A stretch of DNA of 46,527 nt from BMS3ABIN03 sp964418885 (GCA_964418885.1 CAYQNW010000022.1:1-46527), one strand, 5' to 3'. Positions 34,402 to 44,126 are shown, counted from the first letter of the stretch. Numbers and translations: made by a program. Notes: generated from the sequence alone by a model not told the origin.

Positions 34402-35835
34402 ATGAAAAAACAAAGCAACATTGCGCCAGATAACATAGTAGAACTTCGCGGTAAGGCAATTGCAAAGTTCAAAAAGTATAATGATGAGATGGTTCTTCCG
34501 AAAACAAAGGAAGAATTACTCCGGTTTGTACAGGAACTGGAGATTCACCAGATTGAATTGGAAATAATAAACGAGGAACTGCAGGAATCGAGAGCAGAAG
34601 TAGAAAATATTCTTGAACAGTACACAGACCTTTATGACTTTGCACCCGTAGGATATTTTACAATTTCGCATGATGGAAAAATTCTTAAAGCCAATCTAGG
34701 CGCTTCTTCTATGCTTGGCATTGAGCGCTCAAAATTATTAAATCGTCGATTAGAGCAATTTTTATCGTGGGATTCCATTACTGCATTCAATGAATTACTG
34801 CAAAGAGCAATCAGGGAAAAAATAAAAGTAAGCTGTGAAGTATGTTATATTAAAGTATTGAACAATACAATTACTTCAACAATGAGCAAAGAGAGCAGTA
34901 ATCTAAATATGCCTTGCGCACATATTGAAATGCTCAGCAGTGAAAATGCGCAGGAAATTCGCATTGCAATGATCGATATCACGGAGCGCAAACGGAACGA
35001 AGTGGAATTAAATAAATATAAAGATCATCTTGAAGAAATGATTGAAGAAAGAACATTGCAATTAACTGAGAAAGATGAGATACTAGAATGTGAATTGTGT
35101 GAACATAAAAAAACAGAAGCAGCCTTATTAATTTCAAATAAAGAACTTGAATCATTCAGTTATTCGGTTTCCCACGATCTAAGGGCTCCAATTCGCGCAA
35201 TTGATGGCTTTACACGCAAGCTCTTTGAAGGGTATAACTCTATATTAGATGATGAAGGGAAAAGACTTTTAGATGTTGTTTTAAAAAACACAAAAAATAT
35301 GGGGATGCTGATTGATGACCTGCTTAATTTATCAAGATTGGGTCGTAAGAAAATGGAACCTTCAGAAATTAATATGGAAGAACTAGTAAACGAAGTAATA
35401 ATAGAACTAAATGATTTTGAGGAAGATAAAAAACCTGAAATAACCGTTCAGCATTTGCCTGCTGTTAATGGAGACAGAGCATTAATACGGCATGTTATTT
35501 TCAATCTATTATTAAACTCAATCAAATTTACAGCACACAGGGAGAAACCGATAATTGAGATTGGGTATCTAACTAAGGATCATCAGAATATATATTACAT
35601 AAAAGACAACGGTGTCGGTTTTAATATGAAGTATGCCCATAAATTATTTGAAGTTTTTCAACGTCTTCACAGTTTAAAAGATTTTGAAGGAACAGGAGTA
35701 GGATTAGCAATAGTGCAGAGAATTATCCATCGACACGGAGGAACAGTCTGGGCTGAAGCAGAAGTAGGTAAAGGTGCAACTTTTTATTTTTCCTTACATA
35801 ACAATGGAGAAATATATGAAGACTCAAGCATCTGA
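34402..35835 (+). CDS. PAS-domain sensor histidine kinase paired with an Rcp1-like receiver
   Basis: The 477-residue protein is soluble. It opens with the ELEIHQIELEIINEEL coiled coil, common in kinases near CheB-CheR fusions. A PAS domain follows (about 70-200, YDFAPVGYFTISHDGKI), then a second coiled coil. HisKA has His258 in SYSVSHDLRAPIRAIDGF, and HATPase ends in GTGVGLAIVQRI. The kinase half is a near-copy of that of 16804-18462, while the sensor half differs: membrane helices there, PAS here. The receiver gene overlaps its last 20 bases. Confidence 0.93.
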   Translation: MKKQSNIAPDNIVELRGKAIAKFKKYNDEMVLPKTKEELLRFVQELEIHQIELEIINEELQESRAEVENILEQYTDLYDFAPVGYFTISHDGKILKANLGASSMLGIERSKLLNRRLEQFLSWDSITAFNELLQRAIREKIKVSCEVCYIKVLNNTITSTMSKESSNLNMPCAHIEMLSSENAQEIRIAMIDITERKRNEVELNKYKDHLEEMIEERTLQLTEKDEILECELCEHKKTEAALLISNKELESFSYSVSHDLRAPIRAIDGFTRKLFEGYNSILDDEGKRLLDVVLKNTKNMGMLIDDLLNLSRLGRKKMEPSEINMEELVNEVIIELNDFEEDKKPEITVQHLPAVNGDRALIRHVIFNLLLNSIKFTAHREKPIIEIGYLTKDHQNIYYIKDNGVGFNMKYAHKLFEVFQRLHSLKDFEGTGVGLAIVQRIIHRHGGTVWAEAEVGKGATFYFSLHNNGEIYEDSSI

Positions 35836-36256
35836 AATATTACTTGTAGAAGATAATCCGTATGATGCAGAACTTACATTGAATGCTCTAAAAATTAATA
35901 ACCTTGATAGTAAAGTTTATTGGGTTGAAAATGGGGAACAGGCTTTAGAATTTTTATATGCTGGGGGAGAATACTCCGGGCGGGATATTAACATAAAACC
36001 AAAATTAATTCTGCTTGATTTAAAATTGCCTAAAGAAGATGGAATGGAAGTTCTTGAAAAAATCAAGTCGGATGAAAAAATGAAAACCATTCCCATTGTT
36101 ATCCTGTCCTCTTCTCGCGAAGTGAGTGATATCATTAAAAGCTACAAACTTGGTGTAAACAGCTTTGTAGTAAAGCCAGTTGATTCTGAAGAGTTTTTAA
36201 AATCTGTTTCGGAATTAGGATTGTATTGGCTGGTTTTAAATCAACCGCCGGAATGA
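35816..36256 (+). CDS. Rcp1-like single-domain response regulator, second copy
   Basis: I start it at ATG 35816, with GGAGA seven bases upstream; earlier in-frame starts lie deep inside the kinase gene. The 146 residues match those of 18475-18915 along the whole length: LLVEDNPYDAEL, Asp68 in LILLDLKLP, SSSREVSDIIKSYKLGVNSF, VKPVD and the tail LYWLVLNQPPE. The overlap with the kinase gene means coupled translation and a dedicated pair. The shared 3' motif follows at 36289. Confidence 0.93.
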   Translation: MKTQASEILLVEDNPYDAELTLNALKINNLDSKVYWVENGEQALEFLYAGGEYSGRDINIKPKLILLDLKLPKEDGMEVLEKIKSDEKMKTIPIVILSSSREVSDIIKSYKLGVNSFVVKPVDSEEFLKSVSELGLYWLVLNQPPE

Positions 36257-36288
36257 ACAATGATTTTAAATGTGAACTAATCAATTCC

Positions 36289-36308
36289 TTTTATTATCCT
36301 ATCGCAAT
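36289..36308. repeat. Second copy of the 3' motif that follows Rcp1-like genes
   Basis: TTTTATTATCCTATCGCAAT is identical to 18947-18966 and stands at nearly the same distance (about 32 bases) from the receiver stop. Nearby bases are otherwise only loosely alike, so the motif is better conserved than its surroundings. It also lies about 42 bases ahead of the acylase gene, where it could act as a control site. Confidence 0.6.
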
Positions 36309-36350
36309 TAGATAATTCTTATATTAGCGCAAATCTTATATTAAATTCTT

Positions 36351-38816
36351 ATGCGAACCTGGCTTAAAATAACACTTGAAATCATTGTCTCATTTCTCAT
36401 TGTAATAATCATCGGTGGTTATATTTTTCACAGAATGTTGAATAATTCTTTGCCAATTTATGATGGAACTATGTCAGCTCCGGGTTTAAAAGATAAAGTG
36501 GAAATTTACTTTGACAGTCTTGCTGTTCCTTACATATTTGCAAACAATGATGAAGATGCGGCTTTTGCACTCGGTTATCTCCACGCACAAGAAAGAATGT
36601 TTACAATGGATATTATCAGAAGAGCTGGTGAGGGAAGATTAAGTGAGGTGTTTGGTAAGGAAACATTGCCCTTCGATAAAATGTTCAGAAAGATCGGGAT
36701 TAAAGAAACAGTTGAAATGATAAAACAGAAAATGAATCCCGATGCCCTGAAAATTCTGGAAGCATATTCCAAAGGTGTGAACTATTATATCAAAAAATAC
36801 AAAAGTAAATACACATTCGAGTTCGATCTGCTTGGTTATCGACCTGAAGAATGGACACCGGAAAACAGCTTAACGGTAATCAGGATGATGGGATGGGAAC
36901 TGAATTTAAGCTGGTGGACAGATATAACCTTTACAGAACTTGCTCAGAAACTTGGAGCAAAGGCAGTTAAAGATATTATCCCGGGTTATCCTGAAAATGC
37001 ACCTAAGATTATTCCGGATCATCTTAAAAAATTTGCAGCAGTTAATTCATCTTTTATTGAAACAGATAAAGCTTTCAGAAAGTTCTTTGGATTTGCCGGC
37101 ACACATATCGGCTCAAACAACTGGGTAGTAAATAATTCTCTTTCAGCTTCAGGCAGTCCTATCATTGCGAACGATCCTCATCTCGCATTCAGTGCCCCAG
37201 GTAAATGGTTTGCCGCTGTAATTAAAAGTCCTGATTGGAACACTGCAGGTGTAACTTTACCCGGTGTCCCCGGAGTTGTAATTGGCAAGAATGAAAACAT
37301 TTCCTGGGTTCTTACAAATATTATGACTGACGACTGTGATTTCTATTTTGAGGAACTCGATTCAACAGACACAAAATATTTATTAGATGGTAAATGGCTT
37401 GATCTTAAAATAACAGAAGATACTATTTTTGTTAAGGGAGAAAAACCTGTTCCAATTACAATAAGAAAAACCCATCGGGGACCAATCATATCAGATATTT
37501 ATCCCTATAACTTCGTTTACAACGAATCAGGAACCGTGTATCCAACGATGAGTATGCACTGGGTTGGTGACGATTTCAGTGATGAAACCGAAGCGTTTAT
37601 TGAAATTAATAAAGCATCCGGATGGAAAGAATTTAAATCCGCTGTTCAGAAATTTAATGTCCCGGGACAAAATTTTGTTTATGGAGATAAAGCTGGCAAC
37701 ATCGGTTATCTTTTTGGTGGAGCAATACCTTTACGCGGGAAAAATCCAGCTGATTTAAGCACAACTACTTTTGTTTTCGATGGGACTACTTCCGAAAATG
37801 ATTGGACAGGTTTGCTCGGTAAAAACAAACTACCTGAATTGTTTAATCCGGCACGGAATTATATTGCCTCGGCAAATAACAAAACGGTAAAAGACTTTAA
37901 TTATCACATAACAAATCTCTGGGAACCGTCATCAAGAATTGAAAGGATAACGGAGCTTCTATCGTCGAAAGATAAACAGTCGATTCAGGATTTTATGAGA
38001 TACCAGATGGATATAGTTTCACCTTATGCAAAAAAGGTAGTTGCCTATATTCTTAAGGCATTTAAAGATATAAGTGTAACAGATAAAAATTTAAAACAGT
38101 CGCTCGAATTACTTGAGGACTGGGATTTTGAACTCAGTAAATACAAGCAAGCACCAACTATCTATCTTACTACGTTTAAATTCCTTCTTGAAAATACTTA
38201 TGAAGATGAAATGGGAAGTGATCTCTTCAATCAATATGTGTTTATGGCAAATGTGCCTTATAGGAATATTTTAGAACTTTTGCAAAATGCTAACTCGATT
38301 TGGTGGGATGACGTTAATACATCAGAAAGGGAAACACGCAATGAAATAATTCGTAAAAGTGTGGCAATGGCTCTCACTTATCTGGAAGATAATGTTGGTC
38401 GAGATGTTAAAGACTGGCAATGGGGAGAACTTCATTACGTGACATTTAAACATATGTTCAGCGGTAACTTTTCTTTGCTTGATGATCTTATTGATATCGG
38501 ACCATACAAGCTTGGCGGTGATGGTACAACAATCTTTAATACTGAATATAGATTTACGAAGAGCGTAGAAAAATTTCCTATGTTTAAACACGATTTGTTC
38601 GAAAATGTCTTAGGTCCTTCAATGAGATATTTATATGATTTTAATGAACCTGATGAATTCTACCTAATACTTACAACAGGACAATCGGGGAATGCGATGA
38701 GCAGTCACTACAGTGATCAGTCTTTGATGTGGTTGAATGGGAGATATATGAAAATCACAACAAATGATGATATGATCAAAACCTCACCTAACAAATTGCT
38801 AACATTAGTTCCTTAA
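36351..38816 (+). CDS. Penicillin acylase family N-terminal-nucleophile hydrolase
   Basis: The 821-residue protein has an N-terminal membrane helix or uncleaved signal (LEIIVSFLIVIIIGGYIF). Residues up to 254 form the alpha-subunit part with FALGYLHAQERMFTMDI. Autocleavage should free Ser255 in HIGSNNWVV as catalytic nucleophile. NDPHLAFSAPGKW and PGVPGVVIGKNENISWVLTN follow. Family members cleave amide bonds in penicillins, cephalosporins or acyl-homoserine lactones; the substrate here cannot be told. It probably works in the periplasm. The gene starts 95 bases after the Rcp1-like receiver and may mark the return to ordinary chromosome. Confidence 0.92.
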   Translation: MRTWLKITLEIIVSFLIVIIIGGYIFHRMLNNSLPIYDGTMSAPGLKDKVEIYFDSLAVPYIFANNDEDAAFALGYLHAQERMFTMDIIRRAGEGRLSEVFGKETLPFDKMFRKIGIKETVEMIKQKMNPDALKILEAYSKGVNYYIKKYKSKYTFEFDLLGYRPEEWTPENSLTVIRMMGWELNLSWWTDITFTELAQKLGAKAVKDIIPGYPENAPKIIPDHLKKFAAVNSSFIETDKAFRKFFGFAGTHIGSNNWVVNNSLSASGSPIIANDPHLAFSAPGKWFAAVIKSPDWNTAGVTLPGVPGVVIGKNENISWVLTNIMTDDCDFYFEELDSTDTKYLLDGKWLDLKITEDTIFVKGEKPVPITIRKTHRGPIISDIYPYNFVYNESGTVYPTMSMHWVGDDFSDETEAFIEINKASGWKEFKSAVQKFNVPGQNFVYGDKAGNIGYLFGGAIPLRGKNPADLSTTTFVFDGTTSENDWTGLLGKNKLPELFNPARNYIASANNKTVKDFNYHITNLWEPSSRIERITELLSSKDKQSIQDFMRYQMDIVSPYAKKVVAYILKAFKDISVTDKNLKQSLELLEDWDFELSKYKQAPTIYLTTFKFLLENTYEDEMGSDLFNQYVFMANVPYRNILELLQNANSIWWDDVNTSERETRNEIIRKSVAMALTYLEDNVGRDVKDWQWGELHYVTFKHMFSGNFSLLDDLIDIGPYKLGGDGTTIFNTEYRFTKSVEKFPMFKHDLFENVLGPSMRYLYDFNEPDEFYLILTTGQSGNAMSSHYSDQSLMWLNGRYMKITTNDDMIKTSPNKLLTLVP

Positions 38817-38875
38817 TGAAACAGGAAGTTTAGCAATAATTATGTTAAATTAACTAAACAAAAAAAGCAGGATAA

Positions 38876-39841
38876 ATGAAAGTAATTGACCATTTAAATA
38901 AAGCAAAAGAACCATTGATAAGTTTTGAGTTAATTCCTCCCAAACGGGGAGGCGATATAAAAAGAGTTCTTGCTGTTCTTGATGAAATAACAAAATATAA
39001 TCCACCTTTTATTGATATTACAAGTCATGCGGCTGAGGTGATATATGAAGAAACTCCCGGCGGAATAAGAAAAACAGTAAAAAGAAAGAGACCTGGAACA
39101 CTTGGAATCTGTGCACTTATTCAAAATAAGTTTAATGTGGATGCTGTCCCCCATATTCTGGTAAAAGGATTTACACGAGAGGAAACAGAAGATTTTCTGA
39201 TTGAATTAAACTATCTGGGAATTGATAACGTTCTGGCAATAAGAGGAGATGACAGCGGATATGAAAAACCTATTCCATTGGGCAGAAGTACAAACCGTAC
39301 TACTAAAGATCTTGTGAATCAAATTATTGATATGAATCATGCTAAATATCTGGAGGATTCATTGTTAGATCCGAAACCGACAAATTATTGTGTAGGTGTA
39401 GGCGGCTACCCTGAAAAACATTTTGAAGCACCCAATTTAAGTGCTGATATAAGATTTGTTAAGGATAAAATCAATGCGGGAGCTGAATACGTAGTAACTC
39501 AAATGTTTTATGATAATAAATTCTATTTTGATTTTTTAGATAAATGCCGGAAAGAGGAAATTAATGTACCTATCATTCCGGGATTGAAAATTCTCACATC
39601 AAAAACACAGCTTCATTCAATTCCAAAAAACTTTCATGTAACAGTTCCTGATGAACTTGCTGATGAAGTTTATGCAGCCAAATCTGAAGATGTTATGGAA
39701 ATCGGTGTCAGGTGGGCAGAAAAGCAGGTCGAGGATTTGTTAAATAAAAATGTTCCGAGTGTTCATTTTTATGTTATGCTTAATTCCAAACCAATAAAAA
39801 TGCTTTTTGAAAGATTAAAACTTTTTAACAAAGTAATATGA
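38876..39841 (+). CDS. metF: Methylenetetrahydrofolate reductase
   Basis: It reduces 5,10-methylene-tetrahydrofolate to the 5-methyl form used for methionine synthesis. The 321-residue length fits the bacterial catalytic domain. The start carries ISFELIPPKRGG, the active-site Glu region. IDITSH, NVLAIRGDD and EYVVTQMFYDN with IPGLKIL are the usual FAD and folate contact segments. It follows the acylase by 59 bases without a terminator. No other folate or methionine gene is in the window. Confidence 0.92.
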   Translation: MKVIDHLNKAKEPLISFELIPPKRGGDIKRVLAVLDEITKYNPPFIDITSHAAEVIYEETPGGIRKTVKRKRPGTLGICALIQNKFNVDAVPHILVKGFTREETEDFLIELNYLGIDNVLAIRGDDSGYEKPIPLGRSTNRTTKDLVNQIIDMNHAKYLEDSLLDPKPTNYCVGVGGYPEKHFEAPNLSADIRFVKDKINAGAEYVVTQMFYDNKFYFDFLDKCRKEEINVPIIPGLKILTSKTQLHSIPKNFHVTVPDELADEVYAAKSEDVMEIGVRWAEKQVEDLLNKNVPSVHFYVMLNSKPIKMLFERLKLFNKVI

Positions 39842-39879
39842 TAAATTTTTTATAACAGGGAGAATAATTTTTTATCACG

Positions 39880-40866
39880 ATGATCAGGCGAAAAATTCAA
39901 AAATTAAAATGGGGAATCGCAGGCTGCGGATACCATGCTGAACATACTTTTATACCGGCTCTTAATTTCCTTCGAAGAAGCACATTAAACTCTCTTTACA
40001 GTCATAAAATTAAACGTGCGAAAGAACTTGCCGACAAGTATGGAGCTAAAGCTTATTTTGATGATTATGATGAATTTCTCAAGTCTGATATCAATTGTGT
40101 TTACGTTGCCAGTGCTAATTCGGATCATTATGAACAGGTAATAAAAGCTGCAAAAGCCGGCAAGTATATTTTTTGTGAAAAACCTGTTGCGCTTAATTCT
40201 GAACAGGTTCAGGAAATGGTGAATGTTTGTAAAGAAAATGGTGTCCTTTTTTCTGTTAACTACGTTCACAGGTTTCATCCACATATTGTTAAAGCTAAAG
40301 GTATCATCAAAAACCAAACGATCGGTAAGCTGGTTTCTGTGAATGTAAGTTTCAATATAGATTTTCCTCCAGGCGAGAATTTCAGGTTTAGTAAAAAGCG
40401 CAGTGGCGGCGGCGCATTCCGGGATCTTGGAACTCATATGATTGATATGTTAAGATATTTCGGTGGAGAAATAACAGAAATAAACGGTTACATAGATAAT
40501 CTTGTCTATAAAAGTGAAGTAGATGATTTTGCAATAGCATTAGTAAAATTTAAATCCGGCGGTTATGGATATCTGAATGTCTCTTATAATAGTAAAAAAG
40601 CATTTAACAGGATTGAGATTCTCGGACATAAAGGTGCAATTAGTATAAATAATTTTATCGGTGTGAAAAATCAATCTGCAAAATTTACAATCCTGCAGGA
40701 GGGTAAAGCTAATCTAAGTTTTAGGAAAAAAGCTAACAAGCTTGTTTACCTTTTAAAATCCGTACAAAAATCCTTTCTGAAAAATGAAGAGCCGTTGGTA
40801 ACAGGAGAAGACGGATTGATAAATATGAGATTAATGGAAGAGCTTGAACGAAAATGTCAGAAGTAG
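39880..40866 (+). CDS. Gfo/Idh/MocA family NAD(P)-dependent oxidoreductase
   Basis: The 328-residue protein has a Rossmann fold at the start (KWGIAGCGYHAEHTFIPAL) and the family motif EKPVAL with the catalytic Lys. The C-terminal beta-sheet domain contains GGGAFRDLGTHMIDMLRYFGG, whose His is in the substrate site. The family oxidises or reduces sugar or inositol derivatives; the substrate is not readable. Its stop overlaps the aldolase start by 13 bases, so the two are probably made together and may act on the same sugar pathway. Confidence 0.88.
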   Translation: MIRRKIQKLKWGIAGCGYHAEHTFIPALNFLRRSTLNSLYSHKIKRAKELADKYGAKAYFDDYDEFLKSDINCVYVASANSDHYEQVIKAAKAGKYIFCEKPVALNSEQVQEMVNVCKENGVLFSVNYVHRFHPHIVKAKGIIKNQTIGKLVSVNVSFNIDFPPGENFRFSKKRSGGGAFRDLGTHMIDMLRYFGGEITEINGYIDNLVYKSEVDDFAIALVKFKSGGYGYLNVSYNSKKAFNRIEILGHKGAISINNFIGVKNQSAKFTILQEGKANLSFRKKANKLVYLLKSVQKSFLKNEEPLVTGEDGLINMRLMEELERKCQK

Positions 40867-41513
40867 ACAAAATTGTTTCTATCTGTCATAAAGTTTACCA
40901 GAAAGGTTATGTGGCGGCATATGATGGAAATGTATCTGTTATAACACCACAAAATACTGTTTTGTTTACACGCTCAGGAGTTTGCAAAGGTGATGTAGCA
41001 CCTGAAGATATACTTGAGTTTGATATGAGCGGTTCACTGCTAAAAGGGGAGGGAAGAATAACCACAGAATTTAAACTACATTTATTTGCTTATTCAAGGA
41101 GACCGGATGTAAATGCAGTTGTACATTGTCACCCGGTTCATGCAACTGCTTTTAGTCTTGTTGGAGAAGGAATAATAGAGCATTATTTCCCTGAAGTAAT
41201 TTTAACTTTGGGAAAAATACCACTTTGCAAATATGGTACGCCTTCAACTAACGATCTTCCTTTAAGTCTTGAACCTTACATTGAACATTCCTGGGCATAT
41301 CTTCTGCAAAATCATGGAGCGTTAACTTTGGGTAAAAATCTGGATGATGCTTACTACAAAATGGAAAAGCTTGAACACGCTGCCGAAACAATTTTCAAAG
41401 CCCGAATGTTAGGAAATCCCAATTCGCTTTCAAAAGAAGATATAACAAAACTCCTGAAAATATCTGAAGAAACTTACGGGATAAAAATAGACCCGAGAAA
41501 TATTTACGATTAA
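40854..41513 (+). CDS. Class II aldolase/adducin family protein (fuculose-phosphate aldolase-like)
   Basis: This 219-residue protein has the zinc site of the family: the pair in VVHCHPVHATAF, a further His in LLQNHGALTLG, and the catalytic Glu in ITTEFKLHLFAY. YDGNVSVI near the start matches the phosphate-binding loop. Related enzymes cleave L-fuculose- or L-rhamnulose-phosphate, or epimerise ribulose-phosphate. Overlap with the oxidoreductase gene suggests a shared role in sugar breakdown. Confidence 0.88.
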   Translation: MSEVDKIVSICHKVYQKGYVAAYDGNVSVITPQNTVLFTRSGVCKGDVAPEDILEFDMSGSLLKGEGRITTEFKLHLFAYSRRPDVNAVVHCHPVHATAFSLVGEGIIEHYFPEVILTLGKIPLCKYGTPSTNDLPLSLEPYIEHSWAYLLQNHGALTLGKNLDDAYYKMEKLEHAAETIFKARMLGNPNSLSKEDITKLLKISEETYGIKIDPRNIYD

Positions 41514-41540
41514 TCGAAGTGATTTCTTTTCTTTTTAACA

Positions 41541-42548
41541 ATGACAAATAAAAAAATTAAAATCGCACTTTTTGTTGGAGGTACTTCGCCGGAAAGGGAA
41601 GTATCCAAATCTTCAGGAAAAGCTATTTACGAAGCAATAAAGTCTCTCGGTTATTCTTGTATATTAATTGATCCTGGTTATGGAACAGATCAACCTGGTA
41701 ATGAAGAGGAGTTTTTTTCTGATAGAAATTACACGCAGATAAAAAACGAAAATATATTAAAAACTATAAACTCAGATTTACTGGATGATGTTGATCTTGT
41801 TTTTCTTGCTTTGCACGGAAAGTACGGTGAAGATGGAATTATGCAATCGATGCTCGAACTTAGAAAGATAAAATATACCGGTTCGGGAATTTTTTCCAGT
41901 ATGGTTTCAATGGATAAGGCATTTTCAAAAACTTTGTTTCGCACAAATAATGTAAACACACCCGATTGGTTCACAACGGAAAATAATTTAAGTGTTGAAG
42001 AAGTAAATAAAAAAATAAAAGAAATGTTTGGATTTCCCTGTGTTATCAAACCAAATGATCAGGGTTCAACAGTTGGGTTGACTATTACACGAAAAGATGC
42101 TGAAATTAATGATGCTTTGAAGCTTGCTTTTCAGCATTCTGATTTAGCGCTGATTGAAAAATATATTCCCGGAAGGGAAATGACAGTTGCAGTTTTGAAT
42201 GATAAGCCGTTGTCTGTTTTAGAGATTATTCCTAAGAGTGGATTTTATGATTATAAATCAAAGTATACAAAAGGAATGAGTGAATATATTGTTCCGGCGA
42301 AAATTCCCCAGGATGTTTTTTCAAACATTCAGCAGCAGGCTTTAACAGCATTTAAAACCTTGCGTTGTAAAGTTTATGCAAGAGTTGATTTCAGGCTGGA
42401 TGAAAAAAATGTTCCATATTGTCTTGAAGTAAATACACTTCCTGGAATGACATCAACTAGTCTGGTACCGAAAATGGCAAACGTAGCTGGAATTTCGTTT
42501 GAAGAGTTAATTGATAAAATTATCAGGAAAAGTTTGAATGGCAGCTAA
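41541..42548 (+). CDS. ddl: D-alanine--D-alanine ligase
   Basis: Ddl joins two D-Ala residues with ATP for peptidoglycan precursors in the cytoplasm. The 335-residue protein shows FVGGTSPEREVS at the start, LALHGKYGEDG, and the ATP-grasp segments (FPCVIKPNDQGSTVGL, LIEKYIPGREMTVAVL). The end reads LEVNTLPGMTSTSLVPKMA, with the metal-binding Glu and Asn. It overlaps the FtsB-like gene by 11 bases, which keeps cell-wall and division genes together. Confidence 0.95.
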   Translation: MTNKKIKIALFVGGTSPEREVSKSSGKAIYEAIKSLGYSCILIDPGYGTDQPGNEEEFFSDRNYTQIKNENILKTINSDLLDDVDLVFLALHGKYGEDGIMQSMLELRKIKYTGSGIFSSMVSMDKAFSKTLFRTNNVNTPDWFTTENNLSVEEVNKKIKEMFGFPCVIKPNDQGSTVGLTITRKDAEINDALKLAFQHSDLALIEKYIPGREMTVAVLNDKPLSVLEIIPKSGFYDYKSKYTKGMSEYIVPAKIPQDVFSNIQQQALTAFKTLRCKVYARVDFRLDEKNVPYCLEVNTLPGMTSTSLVPKMANVAGISFEELIDKIIRKSLNGS

Positions 42549-42846
42549 AAAGAAGAAGGGAGTGTTTCTATACTTAGTTGCTGCAATTATCTTACTTGGA
42601 ATATTATATCTTATTTTTAACGAGCATGGATTAATAAAATATTCTAAATTAAAAAGTGAACTTGATTCCTTAAACACGCAAATCACAAAACTCCAGCAAG
42701 ATAACGAAATGCTGAAGAATGAAATCGATTCGTTGAAAAAGGGGATTCCTGCCAAAGTTGAGAAAATTGCGAGAGAAAAATACGATATGATTAAAGAAGG
42801 TGAACGAACTATCGAATTAAAAAAATCTGAAGATGACGAAGAATAG
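42538..42846 (+). CDS. Septum formation initiator family protein (FtsB/DivIC-like)
   Basis: The 102-residue protein has a short basic cytoplasmic start (MAAKKKKG), one membrane helix (about 10-28) and a coiled coil (LKSELDSLNTQITKLQQDNEMLKNEI in heptads). The tail KVEKIAREKYDMIKEGE is conserved in FtsB/DivIC proteins. It would help build the divisome with FtsL and FtsQ. It overlaps both ddl and rarA. Confidence 0.88.
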   Translation: MAAKKKKGVFLYLVAAIILLGILYLIFNEHGLIKYSKLKSELDSLNTQITKLQQDNEMLKNEIDSLKKGIPAKVEKIAREKYDMIKEGERTIELKKSEDDEE

Positions 42847-44122
42847 AATCCCTGACATTCCGCTTGCCGAACGAATAAGACCTAGGAGTCTGGATGAATT
42901 TTACGGACAGGAAAATCTTGTTGGTACAGCAAAACCAATCCGGTTGATGATTGAAAATGATAATCTTTCATCGTTTATATTATGGGGTCCTCCGGGTTCC
43001 GGTAAAACTACTCTTGCAAAAATTATTGCCGAAAAAACCAAATCGGAATTTTTTAGAATTAATGCCGTATCATCCGGAGTAAAAGATGTAAGACATGTAA
43101 TTGAACTGGCGGAGAAAAACAGGCAGATCAATAAAAAAACAATTTTATTCATTGATGAAATTCATCGTTTCAATAAAGCCCAACAGGATGCATTGTTGAA
43201 CTCTGTTGAGACGGGTTTGATATATTTAATTGGCGCAACAACTGAGAATCCATCTTTCGAAGTAATTCCGGCATTGCGTTCGCGGGCAAGAGTTTATATC
43301 CTGGATTATTTACAGAAAGATGATCTTCAAAAAATTCTTAAAACTGCTTTAAGTAAAGATGAATTTCTATCAGGATTAAATATAAAACTGGTTGATGAAG
43401 ATTATCTCCTTTATTTATCCGGTGGTGATGCAAGAACATTGCTGAACATACTGGAGCTTGCAGTGACCCAGCAGATAAATTCTGAAAAAATAAAGATCAC
43501 AAAAGAAATCCTTGAAAATATTGTTCAAAAGAAAAATATAATTTATGATAAATCAGGTGAAGAACATTACAATCTTATATCGGCATATATAAAAAGCGTA
43601 CGTGGCAGTGATCCCGATGCGGCACTTTACTGGCTTGCAAGAATGCTTGAAGGCGGGGAAGATCCGATATTTATTGCACGACGGTTGGTAATACTTGCTT
43701 CGGAAGATATCGGGAACGCTTCGCCAAATGGATTAGTTCTTGCGGAAGCAGCTTTCAGTGCTGTTCATCAAATTGGAATGCCGGAAGCTCGAATAATTCT
43801 TGCACAATGTACAACCTACTTAGCTTCTTGCCCGAAAAGTAATGCTTCTTATATGGGAATTGAAAATGCTTCAAGTGTCGTTCGTGAAAATTCTCTTTAT
43901 GCTGTCCCTCTCCATTTGAGAAATGCACCGACTAAGTTGATGAAAGATATCGGTTATGGGAAAGATTATAAATATGCACACCAGTATAAAAATCATTTTG
44001 TAGAAGAAAATTATCTTCCGGCAGAAATAAAGGAAAAACAATTTTACTTTCCAACGGACATCGGGCAGGAAAAAAATCTTAGGGAACGACTGAAGTTTCT
44101 TTGGAAGAATAAGAAGTACTAG
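42833..44122 (+). CDS. rarA: Replication-associated recombination protein A (RarA/MgsA)
   Basis: RarA is an AAA+ ATPase acting at stalled replication forks. The 429-residue protein has PLAERIRPRSLDEFYGQ, Walker A in GPPGSGKTT, Walker B in ILFIDEIHRF, sensor 1 in GATTENPSFEV and the Arg finger in ALRSRARVY. The C-terminal domain has SAYIKSVRGSDPDAALYWLARM and ASEDIGNA. Length and motifs match the family. It overlaps the FtsB-like gene by 14 bases and converges with dprA. Confidence 0.95.
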   Translation: MTKNRIPDIPLAERIRPRSLDEFYGQENLVGTAKPIRLMIENDNLSSFILWGPPGSGKTTLAKIIAEKTKSEFFRINAVSSGVKDVRHVIELAEKNRQINKKTILFIDEIHRFNKAQQDALLNSVETGLIYLIGATTENPSFEVIPALRSRARVYILDYLQKDDLQKILKTALSKDEFLSGLNIKLVDEDYLLYLSGGDARTLLNILELAVTQQINSEKIKITKEILENIVQKKNIIYDKSGEEHYNLISAYIKSVRGSDPDAALYWLARMLEGGEDPIFIARRLVILASEDIGNASPNGLVLAEAAFSAVHQIGMPEARIILAQCTTYLASCPKSNASYMGIENASSVVRENSLYAVPLHLRNAPTKLMKDIGYGKDYKYAHQYKNHFVEENYLPAEIKEKQFYFPTDIGQEKNLRERLKFLWKNKKY

Positions 44123-44126
44123 ATCA

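Noticed and set aside
13253..36256. Reading the island as a chemotaxis operon
   Set aside because: CheA, CheW and methyl-accepting receptors are all absent, and the CheB-CheR fusion is of the type found next to PAS kinases.
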